Assembly (NCBI RefSeq): GCF_045689245.1
Contig: NZ_CP136865.1
Span: 1-64,000, forward strand
Length of the DNA stretch: 64,000 nt
Direction of reading: 5' to 3'
DNA from: Congregibacter brevis
GTDB lineage: Bacteria; Pseudomonadota; Gammaproteobacteria; Pseudomonadales; Halieaceae
Shown here: positions 24,093 through 33,363 of the stretch, piece by piece
Layout: the number at the start of each line of letters is the position of its first letter
How positions within the stretch are numbered: the stretch's first letter is position 1
Position numbers and translations under genes: made by a program
The notes under the pieces: generated by a model
Seen by the model: only the letters and a program-made list of their open reading frames with translations
Databases searched by the model: none
Told to the model about the DNA's origin: nothing

Positions 24093-26528
24093 ATGCTGGC
24101 GTTACTCCTATGCGCTGCGGCCTTCGTCACAGCTCTCTGGCGTCTCGACCGTGGCACGCGAACACTGTGGATCAGGCTCACCGCGAGCGTGAGCACCTTT
24201 GTATTCCTCCTATTATCCATCTCATGGTTCATTGCTAACGCCTTTACGGGAGAAGGGGTAAACGGCGCCGTTTTCTATCATTTAAGAACCGGTTTCGGCG
24301 GAGCAGGCCTCCGTGAATATGCAACTCTCATCAGCGCATTCGTATTCGCAACTACATGTGCGGCGGCACTCGCAGTACTGGTCTACCGTCGCAAGCCCGG
24401 CAAGCAGCCTGAACGATTGAGTTGGCAAAATGGGATTCTCGCTGTGGCCCTGCCCGTCCTTTGCTTCATACACCCCACCGTGAATGCCACATTGAGGGAC
24501 TTTAATTACGCGCTCTATGGCTCAGAATCACTCATGGACTCTGCACTAGGCAACGAGGAAGCCGCTGAGCCCTTCGAGAGTCACTACATACAGCAAGAAC
24601 CTGAGTGGCAAAGCCCGCCCCGACGAAACCTGGTCGTTATTTATGCTGAGAGCCTCGAACAGACGTACTTTGACGAGAAGCTGTTTCCGGGGCTGATTAC
24701 CGAGCTGCGTGAATTGCAAGATCGGGCAGTCACCTTTTCTAATATTCGATCGGTGGAAGGCACGGGGTTTACTATCGCCGGCCTCGTCGCCAGCCAATGC
24801 GGCTTGCCGTTAATTACCACGGGGCACCCTAACTCCATGCGCGGGATGGATCGCTTTCTTGCCGGCGCTACCTGTATTGGTGACGTACTAAAGACTCAGG
24901 AGTACACGCTTCATTACCTAGGTGGAGCGGACTTGTCCTTTGCAGGTAAAGGCTCGTTTTTTGAAACTCACGGTTTTGACTCAGTCATGGGAAGGCAAGA
25001 GCTCGAACCGCTTCTCGATGACCCAAGCTATGTGTCGACCTGGGGCCTCTACGACGACTTTCTTCTCGAGCAGTTCCTTGGTCGTTTCGAGCAACTCTCT
25101 GAGGAGGATCAACCCTTTGGTTTGTTCGGACTTACCATGGATACGCACCACCCCAGCGGTCATCGTTCTCGAAGCTGCGAAGGTTTGGAATATGCTGACG
25201 GTCGCAATCGCATGCTCAATGCCGTCCACTGCGCTGACCACCTTCTTGCAACAACTTTGAAAGCCATCCTTGCGTCCCCCGCAGCAGATAACACGTTGGT
25301 CGTACTCGCCTCCGATCACCTTGCTTTAAAGAACGATGCCTACGACCTATTGACCCAAGGCAAGCGGCGCAATCTGCTTTGGCTTTTCACGCCCGATAGC
25401 GAGCCCAAAACCTACCGGCAGCCGGGCACCACCATGGACACCTCAGTTGCCCTCCTTCGCGGCCTGGGTGCCGACGTGGAGGCATTCGCTTTAGGGAGAA
25501 ACATCAGTCAGCCTAAAACCAGCCTGTTTGCCACCCTTCCCGAGGTCAACAGTCAACTTCGGAGATGGCGTGGTGACTATGCAAAGCTGTGGGACCTTCC
25601 TGAACAGATCGAGGCACTCAGCCTTAATTCGCAAAAACGAACCGTCGAAATTAATGATCGGCAGTTTCAAGCCCCGGCACTCATTGCACTCAACGACGGC
25701 AAGATGGAATCTATCCGCTTCGAGTTTGATTCACGCCAAAACCTCTACCAATACGTGCAAGAAATGACGCCCGATGCAACTTTTGTCTGGTTTGACGAAT
25801 GCAGCAAGGTTCGCGCTTTGGAACTCAAATTGCCCGTCGCTGGTCTTTGCTACTTTGCGGGGAGAACCAATGGTCGTCGCGTGTTGGCTGAAGTGGTGAC
25901 TGACACTGAAGCACTCAACGCTGGAGATCTTCGCAGTGTAAGTGGCGGTTTCACGACAGAAGATCAGAACAATGAGCGCAGACAGCGCCTAGCAACACTT
26001 GCCGAGTATGGCGTCGCGGACTTGCGTCAATCGAGTATCCAAACCTCACTGCTCAGCGTAGGAGCAAAACTCAGTGTTCGTAGCTCCGGAGGCCCAAAGT
26101 CCCGCTCGTTGCTGGAAACAGCCTCGCAGAAAGACATCATGGAGCGCGGAATACAGCTCTTTGCGCTGACCGACAGTGGAACCGCAGAGCTCATCGCTCA
26201 CTACGACCTCTGCCAGAAAAACTCGAGCCCCTCGAAAACACCTGGAGAAATTCTCCAATCACGTATTACGGATAATGAGAGCACGGGGCATAGGGGCGCT
26301 ACGTATCTCCTGGTAGCCCACGACTCCCCGACTTGCGGTGCGCCTTTGGAGCCACTTCTTGAGGGCCTACCCTTAACAGAGTGGAAGGACCTTGGATTCC
26401 GGCAGCCCTACATTGCACTGTTCTCACCTAATCGAAGAAGCGCAAGCATCGAACTCAGTGGGGATCGGTACTCACAGCTGAGAGTGACCTTCAGCGGCAC
26501 TGAGCTAGTCGCCGCTGCCCATCAATAG
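24093..26528 (+). CDS. opgB: OpgB-like phosphoglycerol transferase (LTA synthase/sulfatase fold)
   Basis: Inner-membrane enzyme that, in E. coli, transfers phosphoglycerol from phosphatidylglycerol to periplasmic glucans. It aligns by eye with OpgB over most of its length: AFTGEGVNGAVFYHL near the N-terminus, LVVIYAESLEQTYFDE, EGTGFTIAGLVASQCGLPL (catalytic Thr region), LGGADLSFAGKGSFFETHGFD, LTMDTHHPSGHRSRSC and VVLASDHLALKND. Three to four N-terminal helices precede a large periplasmic domain. At 811 aa it is slightly longer than E. coli OpgB, with the extra length in the C-terminal region. No opgG/opgH glucan synthesis genes are in the window. An LTA-synthase-like role is the alternative. 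Confidence 0.85.
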   Translation: MLALLLCAAAFVTALWRLDRGTRTLWIRLTASVSTFVFLLLSISWFIANAFTGEGVNGAVFYHLRTGFGGAGLREYATLISAFVFATTCAAALAVLVYRRKPGKQPERLSWQNGILAVALPVLCFIHPTVNATLRDFNYALYGSESLMDSALGNEEAAEPFESHYIQQEPEWQSPPRRNLVVIYAESLEQTYFDEKLFPGLITELRELQDRAVTFSNIRSVEGTGFTIAGLVASQCGLPLITTGHPNSMRGMDRFLAGATCIGDVLKTQEYTLHYLGGADLSFAGKGSFFETHGFDSVMGRQELEPLLDDPSYVSTWGLYDDFLLEQFLGRFEQLSEEDQPFGLFGLTMDTHHPSGHRSRSCEGLEYADGRNRMLNAVHCADHLLATTLKAILASPAADNTLVVLASDHLALKNDAYDLLTQGKRRNLLWLFTPDSEPKTYRQPGTTMDTSVALLRGLGADVEAFALGRNISQPKTSLFATLPEVNSQLRRWRGDYAKLWDLPEQIEALSLNSQKRTVEINDRQFQAPALIALNDGKMESIRFEFDSRQNLYQYVQEMTPDATFVWFDECSKVRALELKLPVAGLCYFAGRTNGRRVLAEVVTDTEALNAGDLRSVSGGFTTEDQNNERRQRLATLAEYGVADLRQSSIQTSLLSVGAKLSVRSSGGPKSRSLLETASQKDIMERGIQLFALTDSGTAELIAHYDLCQKNSSPSKTPGEILQSRITDNESTGHRGATYLLVAHDSPTCGAPLEPLLEGLPLTEWKDLGFRQPYIALFSPNRRSASIELSGDRYSQLRVTFSGTELVAAAHQ

Positions 26529-26676
26529 AGAACTTCTTCCCGTGGCTTACGGTCCACACAGCGGTCAAAAGCATTCTGTCTAACAGTGTCACTTGTAACC
26601 TAGGCAACAGCTAGCGCACACTGTGCTTTCACTGTTAACCACACTGAAGCACAACTTTTATTCAAGGGGTTTTACG

Positions 26677-27195
26677 ATGACTGTGTCTCTATATGAAGTA
26701 ACAGTAGATTCTTATCTACAAATGCTGGCGAGCTCTAAAGACGTCCTTGAGCGTGGCGCCGAGTATGCCAAAAGTCACGGCGCAAACCCCGACGATCTAG
26801 TGAAGCTAAGCCTGCATGATGATATGGCCCCTTTAAGCTTTCAGGTGATTTCCGTCTGGCACCACTCCTTGGGTGCAATCAAAGGCATGCGTGAAGGTGT
26901 GTTCACACCCCCTCCCAAGAAGCCCGACTTGGACTACGCAGGCCTGCAAGGACTCATTGATGAAGCGCTTGATTTTGTGAATACAGTGAATCGTGAAGAG
27001 ATCGATGCACTGAGCGAGAAACCGATGGTGTTTCGTGTCGGCGAAAGAGAAGTGCCCTTCACTATGAATAACTTCGCGCTATCGTTTTCCTTACCAAACC
27101 TCTACTTTCACGCAACGACTCTCTACGATCTACTTCGGATGCATGGGGTCCCTCTGGGCAAGATGAACTATCTTGGCCAACTGCGTGTAGGCTAA
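26677..27195 (+). CDS. DUF1993 family protein
   Basis: A 172-residue soluble protein with the helical pattern of DUF1993/DinB-like four-helix bundles. Recognisable pieces are VTVDSYLQMLASSKDVLERG at the start, WHHSLGAIKGMREGVF-like sequence in the middle, and NLYFHATTLYDLLRMHGVPLGKMNYLG near the end, which is strongly conserved in the family. The function of DUF1993 is not established. The start at 26677 is supported by AAGGGG upstream; the frame open from 26623 adds a non-conserved leader. The downstream hydrolase converges 13 bp away. Confidence 0.82.
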   Translation: MTVSLYEVTVDSYLQMLASSKDVLERGAEYAKSHGANPDDLVKLSLHDDMAPLSFQVISVWHHSLGAIKGMREGVFTPPPKKPDLDYAGLQGLIDEALDFVNTVNREEIDALSEKPMVFRVGEREVPFTMNNFALSFSLPNLYFHATTLYDLLRMHGVPLGKMNYLGQLRVG

Positions 27196-27208
27196 CTGGG
27201 GTAGGCAC

Positions 27209-28177
27209 TTAAACCGCTTGGGTACCCCACTGAGCCAGAATGGTTCTCAGTACGCTGACAAACGCGATGGGCTGATCCAGCATAAGATGATGGCGGGCTC
27301 CAGGAATACCCACTATGGGCATATCCGTAGCACCACACTCGCGGACATAGTCCGCCGAATCATCGTCGAAAAGCACGCTGTCCTGACCATAGACAATCGC
27401 TTTGCGCCCCTTCGTCTCCGCAATAATTTGACCTTGCTTGAGCATGCGCTCTGAATGGCCGAAGTTGCTTTGAAAGACGCTCGTGTCGAACTTCCATGTC
27501 CAGCCGCCCTCAACCTCCTTCAAAGAGTGGTAGGCCATGTAGTCAAACAAGCTGGGCACCGCGACTGGCTGCGGCGGCGAAAGCACGAACCGCCCTTTGG
27601 CCGTTTCGTAATCTGGGTAAACGCGGTTAGGGCGACTGGTGTCTGATCGAAGGGGTTTCTCAGAACTGAAATGACTCTTGAGTCGCTCGGGGCGCAACAC
27701 CATAAGATCGCAAATTATCAGCCCGCCGAACAAGGCGTGGTTGTCCTGCATCGCAGTGAGCGCGACGTGCCCACCGTAAGAATGGGCGATAACTATTGGC
27801 TTCACCGCATGATCGAACAAACCAGCGGTGCGGGCGACGTCGACCACTTCACTGGACCGCACCGCATCCGGATACTCTTCGCGCACACCGGAATCACCCA
27901 TACCCGACAAATCAAACGCGACGACATGATAGTCCTCGGCCAAAAACGGGGCGATAAATGCAAAGCAGCGCGAATGTGCCAAAAAACCATGCATCAAAAC
28001 AAGGCCGGGGTTTTTCGGATCACCCCAGCGAAAATAGCGAATATCACAACCACCTGACTGCACCCAACCCTCTTCACGAGGCACAGACAAAGCACGTTCT
28101 AACCAGTCAGGAACGTCTGTCGCATCGGGCGGCAACTCGCTCGAAAGAATCGGCTTTGAGGTAACAACACTATTCAT
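27209..28177 (-). CDS. Alpha/beta hydrolase
   Basis: Alpha/beta-hydrolase fold enzyme of 322 aa. The oxyanion-hole segment LVLMHGFLAHSRCF, the nucleophile elbow in IAHSYGGH (Ser in H-S-Y-G-G), and the catalytic His near the end in PGARHHLML are all visible. No signal peptide is seen. The start at 28177 was chosen because GGAG lies 6 nt upstream; the frame opens earlier without one. It is the last gene of a minus-strand run after glutaminase (29-bp gap), though functional linkage is uncertain. It may act on an ester, epoxide or C-C bond; the motifs do not decide. Confidence 0.85.
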   Translation of the reverse strand: MNSVVTSKPILSSELPPDATDVPDWLERALSVPREEGWVQSGGCDIRYFRWGDPKNPGLVLMHGFLAHSRCFAFIAPFLAEDYHVVAFDLSGMGDSGVREEYPDAVRSSEVVDVARTAGLFDHAVKPIVIAHSYGGHVALTAMQDNHALFGGLIICDLMVLRPERLKSHFSSEKPLRSDTSRPNRVYPDYETAKGRFVLSPPQPVAVPSLFDYMAYHSLKEVEGGWTWKFDTSVFQSNFGHSERMLKQGQIIAETKGRKAIVYGQDSVLFDDDSADYVRECGATDMPIVGIPGARHHLMLDQPIAFVSVLRTILAQWGTQAV

Positions 28178-28205
28178 ACAACTCCAAAAATACCTAAGAA
28201 TTAAA

Positions 28206-29240
28206 CTAGTCGGGGTTAGGACCGTAGAGTCCAACGCCCAAATCGCCCGCTATCTGCCGAATCGCTCTCTGCGCACGAACGCTATTGCCCGCCTCGTTGA
28301 GTCGCGGTGAAAATGCGGCTATCGCAAACTTACCGGGAACAACTGAAACAACACCACCACCCACACCGGTTTTCGACGGCAGCCCGGCGCTAAACATCCA
28401 GGCACCGGATTCGTCATAAAACCCAGCAGTCGCCATGATCGCCAAAAGCTCGGGAACGTGACGCGCCGGCAGCATTTCACGCCCGGTCAGCGGGTTTGTT
28501 CCCTCGTTTGCGAGAGTTCCACCCATCACAGCCAGGTCGCGTGTATTAATACCAATTGAGCATTGTCGAGTATAAACCCGAAGCGCCTCTTCGGGCTCAG
28601 CATAGAGGCGGCCGTAGTTAAAAAGAAGATTAGCAATCGCGCGATTACCCCAAGCGGTCTCATACTCAGAGGTGTATACCTCCTCTAATACTTGCAGCTT
28701 CTCACCTGCGAAGCCCTGAATATTATCGTTGATAAGTTCCCAGCGCTCCTCTTCCGTCTCGGCTTGAACCAAGCTAACCGCCGCGATCGCCCCCGCATTC
28801 ACCATGGGATTCCCTGAGCGTTCTTCATAAATCTCAATCGCTACTTTGGAGTTAAATGGCAAACCGGTGGGCTCTACCCCGATCTTTTCGCGCACGGCCT
28901 CCGGACCCTGCTGGGCCATTATCAACGCTGCCGTGAACGGCTTAGACACTGACTGGATTGAAAAGCGATAGTCCACATCACCTGCGACGAACATCTCGCC
29001 ATCTCGCGTTACGATCGCCACACCAAAGAGATCACTAGGCACCTCGTCCAGAATAGGAATGTAGTTTGCGTTGGCGCCCTCTTTAACATTCTTAAAACTG
29101 TCGTAGGCACGATCGACGGCGGACTGCAGGGCCACTGAGTCAAACTCAGCGATTGAAGGAACACTAAGCTGTAAGGCGCATATGCCGACGACAGTCATCG
29201 TCAAACGGCGCAAGCTTGTTACTGCACTGGAATACATCAT
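28206..29240 (-). CDS. glsA: Glutaminase with signal peptide (serine-dependent beta-lactamase-related family)
   Basis: Converts glutamine to glutamate and ammonia. Glutaminase A landmarks are NYIPILDEVPSDLFGVAIV, the catalytic S-x-x-K in FSIQSVSKPF, NPMVNAGAIAAVSL, NYGRLYA and TGVGGGVVSVVPGKFAIAAFSPRL. Unlike the usual cytoplasmic enzyme, it starts with a hydrophobic signal sequence (about 1-30), so it should act in the periplasm. The ATG at 29240 (or its neighbour at 29237) follows GGAGATCG at the right distance. It lies behind two outer-membrane porin genes on the same strand (about 47 bp after the nearer one), suggesting joint uptake and processing of amino compounds. Confidence 0.88.
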   Translation of the reverse strand: MMYSSAVTSLRRLTMTVVGICALQLSVPSIAEFDSVALQSAVDRAYDSFKNVKEGANANYIPILDEVPSDLFGVAIVTRDGEMFVAGDVDYRFSIQSVSKPFTAALIMAQQGPEAVREKIGVEPTGLPFNSKVAIEIYEERSGNPMVNAGAIAAVSLVQAETEEERWELINDNIQGFAGEKLQVLEEVYTSEYETAWGNRAIANLLFNYGRLYAEPEEALRVYTRQCSIGINTRDLAVMGGTLANEGTNPLTGREMLPARHVPELLAIMATAGFYDESGAWMFSAGLPSKTGVGGGVVSVVPGKFAIAAFSPRLNEAGNSVRAQRAIRQIAGDLGVGLYGPNPD

Positions 29241-29287
29241 GATGTCGATCTCCATTGAATTGGGTTGGTCTCTACGCTGTAAGGATC

Positions 29288-30667
29288 TTAGAACCCACTG
29301 AGTGTCTTGCTGAAACTGTACTTAGCCGAAAACTGAAACCGCACATCGTCCGATGTAAAGCCGTTAAAGTTTTCTCGCTTACCCCACTGGACCTCAGGTC
29401 CAAAGAAAACGCGCGGATGGGGATGATAAAGCAGGTTTGCCAGAGCGTACTGCCCCCTTTGAAACGACGAAGGCGCTGAGAATCTGGGCAAGTCGTTATC
29501 CTGCACCGAGTAGCCCACGGTGCTCGTCCACTTTTCGCTCCAATTTAGATCCATAAATGCAACCAGCCCCGTTAGCGGAATGGGCTCCCCACCAATCGGA
29601 ACCGCCGCGTCTGGAGACAACACCACACCGATATCGGCGTTTGCGTCGTTCATATAGTTCTGGATCGCTTCGCCGTGAACTAGTGATGCACGAAGCACGT
29701 GACGGCCAAAATTGAGATTGGTGCTCAGATTCACACCCCAGCCTGTCGCATCGCCAGACAGATCTATCTCGTCGTCTCCTACATCAACCCATTGGATCTG
29801 ACGGAGAATACCCGCCACCTGCAGATGACCCCAGTCACCGACATGGCGGTAGTGAGCCGCAAGATCCGGCACTTCAAAATCACTCTTAATGTTTTCCCGA
29901 TCAATAAGGCTATCTAGCTGGCTCTCATCTCCACTACCCCCCGGGCGTTCAAGCGCCACGGCGAATCTTGACCCCGAGTCCGACGTCCACGGGGTCCACC
30001 GAGCCTGTACATTGCGGTAGAACACCATCGCATTAGGGCCCCAGTACTCAATGGAATTGGGGAACACATCAATGTCCATGAAGGTAGACCAATACTGCCC
30101 GGCGCCGAATTGGCCGATCTCGCCCCAGGCATGGCGAAGGCGAAAGGTCGTCTCTCCCTCGTCGGCGCCCACACCAAACAATTCAAACTCGATAAGGGTC
30201 TTTAGGTCTCCCAGCGCAGTAGGTGTATGGGTACTTACTCCAAGGCGGCTTTGGCGTACTCCCGAGTAAAACTCACCGTCGTCACCGTATTGATCTTCAA
30301 ACGCAGGGAGCTTGGTTGGCCGCAGTACATCAAACCAATTGGGATCGCTCTGTTTAGTCTGATACCCCATATCGAGCATCGCATGACCACTAAAAGTAAT
30401 TGAAGTCTCGCCTAGGCCATCTTCCTCTAGCGTGGGTTCGGCCTCCCGCTCCTGAGGAACCGGTTCGTCGAGTATCGTGACGGGCAGAACGCTCAACTGC
30501 TGTGCCTTAAGCTCTGCATTCTCTGCCTTCAAGGCATCGATCTGCTCTTGTTGCGTTTGCAAGAGTTGCCACATCTCTTCAAGAGATGGGGTGCTGGCCT
30601 CCGACTGCCCGTAGACACTCAAAGAAGAAAAGCATGTAGCAGCGAGAACAATCGCGAAAGGTTTCAT
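29288..30667 (-). CDS. DcaP-like outer-membrane porin
   Basis: A 459-residue outer-membrane channel resembling the trimeric DcaP family that takes up dicarboxylates and other small organic acids. The order is a signal peptide (about 1-20), a short coiled-coil (LLQTQQEQIDALKAENAELK, about 36-55), a linker, and a barrel with FSGHAMLDMGYQ, SRLGVSTHTPTALGDL and FGAGQYWSTFMD. It ends in LSGF with the usual terminal Phe. The start at 30667 has AGGAG 9 nt upstream. It sits between another porin and the exported glutaminase on the same strand. Confidence 0.85.
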   Translation of the reverse strand: MKPFAIVLAATCFSSLSVYGQSEASTPSLEEMWQLLQTQQEQIDALKAENAELKAQQLSVLPVTILDEPVPQEREAEPTLEEDGLGETSITFSGHAMLDMGYQTKQSDPNWFDVLRPTKLPAFEDQYGDDGEFYSGVRQSRLGVSTHTPTALGDLKTLIEFELFGVGADEGETTFRLRHAWGEIGQFGAGQYWSTFMDIDVFPNSIEYWGPNAMVFYRNVQARWTPWTSDSGSRFAVALERPGGSGDESQLDSLIDRENIKSDFEVPDLAAHYRHVGDWGHLQVAGILRQIQWVDVGDDEIDLSGDATGWGVNLSTNLNFGRHVLRASLVHGEAIQNYMNDANADIGVVLSPDAAVPIGGEPIPLTGLVAFMDLNWSEKWTSTVGYSVQDNDLPRFSAPSSFQRGQYALANLLYHPHPRVFFGPEVQWGKRENFNGFTSDDVRFQFSAKYSFSKTLSGF

Positions 30668-30784
30668 AGGGGATCTCCTGGGAGCCAGTCTTTCGACTGT
30701 AAAGCCAACGCGCCTTGAGCACCACCAAAACAAATGCGATACAAATCGGCAGCCCACCTTTTTAGACAGCCTTGGAAACCATCC

Positions 30785-32026
30785 CTATAAACGCAGCTGA
30801 AGGGTCAGCCAGGCTTTGGTCGTGTCTGGGTAGCGCCCGGGCTCGTCGGTCTCAAAGATTGCCGCTTTTGCGGTGGCTGTAAGCCACTCGTTGATGGTCC
30901 ATTGGGCTTGTAAATCAATCTCGCGGCCAAAATTTACGCTGGAGGACTCTGCAGAGAAGTCGTGATAGCGAGCCAGCAACCCCACGGACCCCAACTTTCC
31001 GCCAACCGATACCCAGGCATCCTTTATTCCATCACCCGGTGTGGCAAGAAACTTATCGGCCCAGCCCTGAACGCCGTGGCCATTTGCCAATGGCGTCCCA
31101 AACCCCACGCCATTGTCAGCGCCCAAGACCTCGTAGGCAGCCTTTACGTTCACAGGGCCCAAAGGTGCCGCAAGCTCCACCACGTAGTAAGACGCTTGGT
31201 AATCTAGCTCGCTGTCTCCAGACTCCGTTTGGGTCGCAAAGCGCGCAAGTAACGAAAGGTCAGAAAAAGAACCGGTGTAGGCGAGTCCGAAAGTGTCGCT
31301 GGAGTTGTTCACCGTTTTAGCCGCGCTAAAACCACTCTGGGCGTCCACCTCCAGCAGATACGCATAAGCCGCAATGTTGTGGTCTTCGGCGAAGTCGTAA
31401 TTCACACGGAAAAAAGCACTATCCCCGTGCCAGTCCGCTGGATTGCTACCATCCCCTGGACCGAACACACGACTTACCTGATTCGCATAGCTCGCGTCGA
31501 TAGTTAATCCCGTAAGCCCCGACCACTGCAATCTGGCCGCATCGTAAGTCTGCTCATTTTGCCGCCAGGGCTTAGCCCCGATAAACCGGCCTCGATCCAA
31601 TACGATGCGCTGTCGCCCCAATGTCGCGTCAAGGTCCTCCGCGGAGTAGCGCAGCCAGGCTTGATTGAACGCAGTGCCTTCAGGATCAGCAATCGTCGGG
31701 TATTCAGTTTTTCCGTTCTCCGTTGAGTTGTAATTCTCACTACCCAAGGCGGAAACGTTGTCGACTTCCATCAGAGCCGAGACAGGACCCAGCTTTCCAG
31801 ACTTTATAGTGACGCGGGTTCGTACCAGCGAAGCTCTGGCGGACTCATCAAATCCGTCCTCATCCACATATTCGTAGCGGTAGCGCACATCCAGCGCCAC
31901 AGAACCATCTGTGATCACGCTGGATAGCTGATCACTAGCGCTCTCCTGTGCACAGACAAAGGTTCCCGTAAACACCAGTGACATCGCAGCCACGGAGTGG
32001 CACAGATTTATATTACAAAGGGTCAT
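30785..32026 (-). CDS. Outer-membrane porin with alginate-export-like barrel
   Basis: A 413-residue beta-barrel protein with a signal sequence (core VAAMSLVFTGTFVCAQ). The barrel contains the VRYRYEYVDEDGF and RASLVRTRVTIKSGKLGP strands and LGRQRIVLDRGRFIGAKPWRQNEQTYDA, which resemble the alginate-export/AlgE-like porin group. It ends in LTLQLRL. It is the first gene of a likely minus-strand set with the DcaP-like porin (118-bp gap). The solute is unknown; homologous barrels carry uncharged or anionic small molecules. Confidence 0.8.
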   Translation of the reverse strand: MTLCNINLCHSVAAMSLVFTGTFVCAQESASDQLSSVITDGSVALDVRYRYEYVDEDGFDESARASLVRTRVTIKSGKLGPVSALMEVDNVSALGSENYNSTENGKTEYPTIADPEGTAFNQAWLRYSAEDLDATLGRQRIVLDRGRFIGAKPWRQNEQTYDAARLQWSGLTGLTIDASYANQVSRVFGPGDGSNPADWHGDSAFFRVNYDFAEDHNIAAYAYLLEVDAQSGFSAAKTVNNSSDTFGLAYTGSFSDLSLLARFATQTESGDSELDYQASYYVVELAAPLGPVNVKAAYEVLGADNGVGFGTPLANGHGVQGWADKFLATPGDGIKDAWVSVGGKLGSVGLLARYHDFSAESSSVNFGREIDLQAQWTINEWLTATAKAAIFETDEPGRYPDTTKAWLTLQLRL

Positions 32027-32090
32027 ATCGTCAAACTGTCAAAATGCGGCTTTGGTTATTTTTATCGGAGTATGGACTACCAAAATGGTG

Positions 32091-32564
32091 CTAGTCGCAC
32101 ATCGTTCCCGTGCAGCGTGTTGTCATAAAGAGCTCCGCTTCGAGCATCCAGCGAGCGTCTTGGCATCGCCACTTGGCTGAATACTCGCCCCCTACCTCAT
32201 CGCCGCTTGTTGCCTTGCCCGTCCATACCCCAGACTCCAAGGCTATGGCGGAGAGTGGTGAGACCTCGACGTGAGTCGCTTCTCTTAGATAGGACAATCG
32301 ATCAGCATCGCCAACTTCTGAGCGCCAAAGATCTAACTGCTGGGCTCTACCTACAAAGAGATCACTGTCTGTCCCCGTCACCAGCACGATGTCCTCATCA
32401 AAGAGTCCGGCCATTGCGTCAAGGTCGTCGTCACGAATAGCGACATTGAATGCCGTTCGAGCATCTCTAACTCCTTGATCCGTGCAAGACTCAGCTATGG
32501 AACCAACGCTCGCGGACGCAGAAATCAGGGTTACAGCAAGCAGCACGGTGGGGCGTAAGCGCAT
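32091..32564 (-). CDS. Exported NTF2-like (DUF4440/SnoaL-type) protein
   Basis: A small protein of 157 aa with a signal peptide (about 1-24) and one NTF2-like cone-fold domain: VRDARTAFNVAIRDDDLDAMAGLF, then VLVTGTDSDLFVGRAQQLDLW and a closing SAKWRCQDARWMLEAELF. Cysteines near both ends (ESC, WRC, TRC, MCD) suggest disulfides outside the cytoplasm. GGAAG lies 9 nt before the ATG. Such domains serve as enzymes or binding modules; no catalytic dyad could be identified here. Confidence 0.78.
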   Translation of the reverse strand: MRLRPTVLLAVTLISASASVGSIAESCTDQGVRDARTAFNVAIRDDDLDAMAGLFDEDIVLVTGTDSDLFVGRAQQLDLWRSEVGDADRLSYLREATHVEVSPLSAIALESGVWTGKATSGDEVGGEYSAKWRCQDARWMLEAELFMTTRCTGTMCD

Positions 32565-32663
32565 CTTCGTTTTCTTCCGTTATTTTGGCGCCATTATAGC
32601 GCGCCAGTATGCAGCCTATTGCGATCACTCACCACAGCTCGCAGCGACCGGGAAGATCTCCCT

Positions 32664-33266
32664 CTAGCCCGTCAAAGCCTCTTCAATCTGTGGGAGGCGC
32701 TCCTTTCCAAAGAACATCTCGTCCCCAACGTAGAACGTGGGAATACCAAAACAACCTCGCTCCACAGCGGCCGCTGTGTTTTCTACCAGCTTGGCTTTAA
32801 CCGCAGGGTCAGCGGTGCTTTCGAGCAAAGACTGTCCATCGAGACCCGCGGCGTTCATTGTCTCCACAAACACCTCGGGATCGTCCATCTTCAGGCCTTG
32901 CTCCCACATGCTCGCTAAACCAGCTTCCAGGTAAGCCTCTAGAATCCCTTGGTTTTGAGCCGCGATGGCACCGCGCATCAATAAAAGAGTATTCACGGGG
33001 AAGTGAGGGTTAAAACTGAACTTGTGTAAATCGTACTTCGCAATAAATCGCTGCATCTCCAGCTGATCGTATTCCAGTTTCCCCGCGACGCCATTAAAGG
33101 CCATCATTGGTGGTTGGTTGCCCGTTGACTTGAATATGCCCCCGAGCAGGCATGGAACGACAGTGAGAGTAGCTTGGGTACGTTCCAGCAGCGGGGGTAG
33201 CGCTTTGTAAATGAGGTATGCATTGGGGCTGCCAAAATCAAATATCAACTCTAGTTCTTTACTCAT
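32664..33266 (-). CDS. 2-hydroxychromene-2-carboxylate isomerase/DsbA-family protein
   Basis: Thioredoxin-fold protein of the HCCA isomerase (kappa-GST-like) family, 200 aa. The N-terminal FDFGSPNAYL carries the Ser that replaces the DsbA cysteine and contacts glutathione. CLLGGIFKSTGNQPP and the closing GCFGIPTFYVGDEMFFGKERL (cis-Pro region) are diagnostic. In naphthalene degraders the enzyme isomerises an aromatic-ring-cleavage product with glutathione, but many homologues lie outside such pathways. It follows an SDR and an HxlR regulator on the same strand (gaps 97 and 64 bp), likely one unit. Confidence 0.88.
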   Translation of the reverse strand: MSKELELIFDFGSPNAYLIYKALPPLLERTQATLTVVPCLLGGIFKSTGNQPPMMAFNGVAGKLEYDQLEMQRFIAKYDLHKFSFNPHFPVNTLLLMRGAIAAQNQGILEAYLEAGLASMWEQGLKMDDPEVFVETMNAAGLDGQSLLESTADPAVKAKLVENTAAAVERGCFGIPTFYVGDEMFFGKERLPQIEEALTG

Positions 33267-33363
33267 AATGAATACTCTTTCTCCAAAAAAATGTGCGCTG
33301 ACGTGTTTCTACAACAGCTCAGTGAAAAATACATTGCCGGCCGTGCATCCTGAACTGCGCGCT

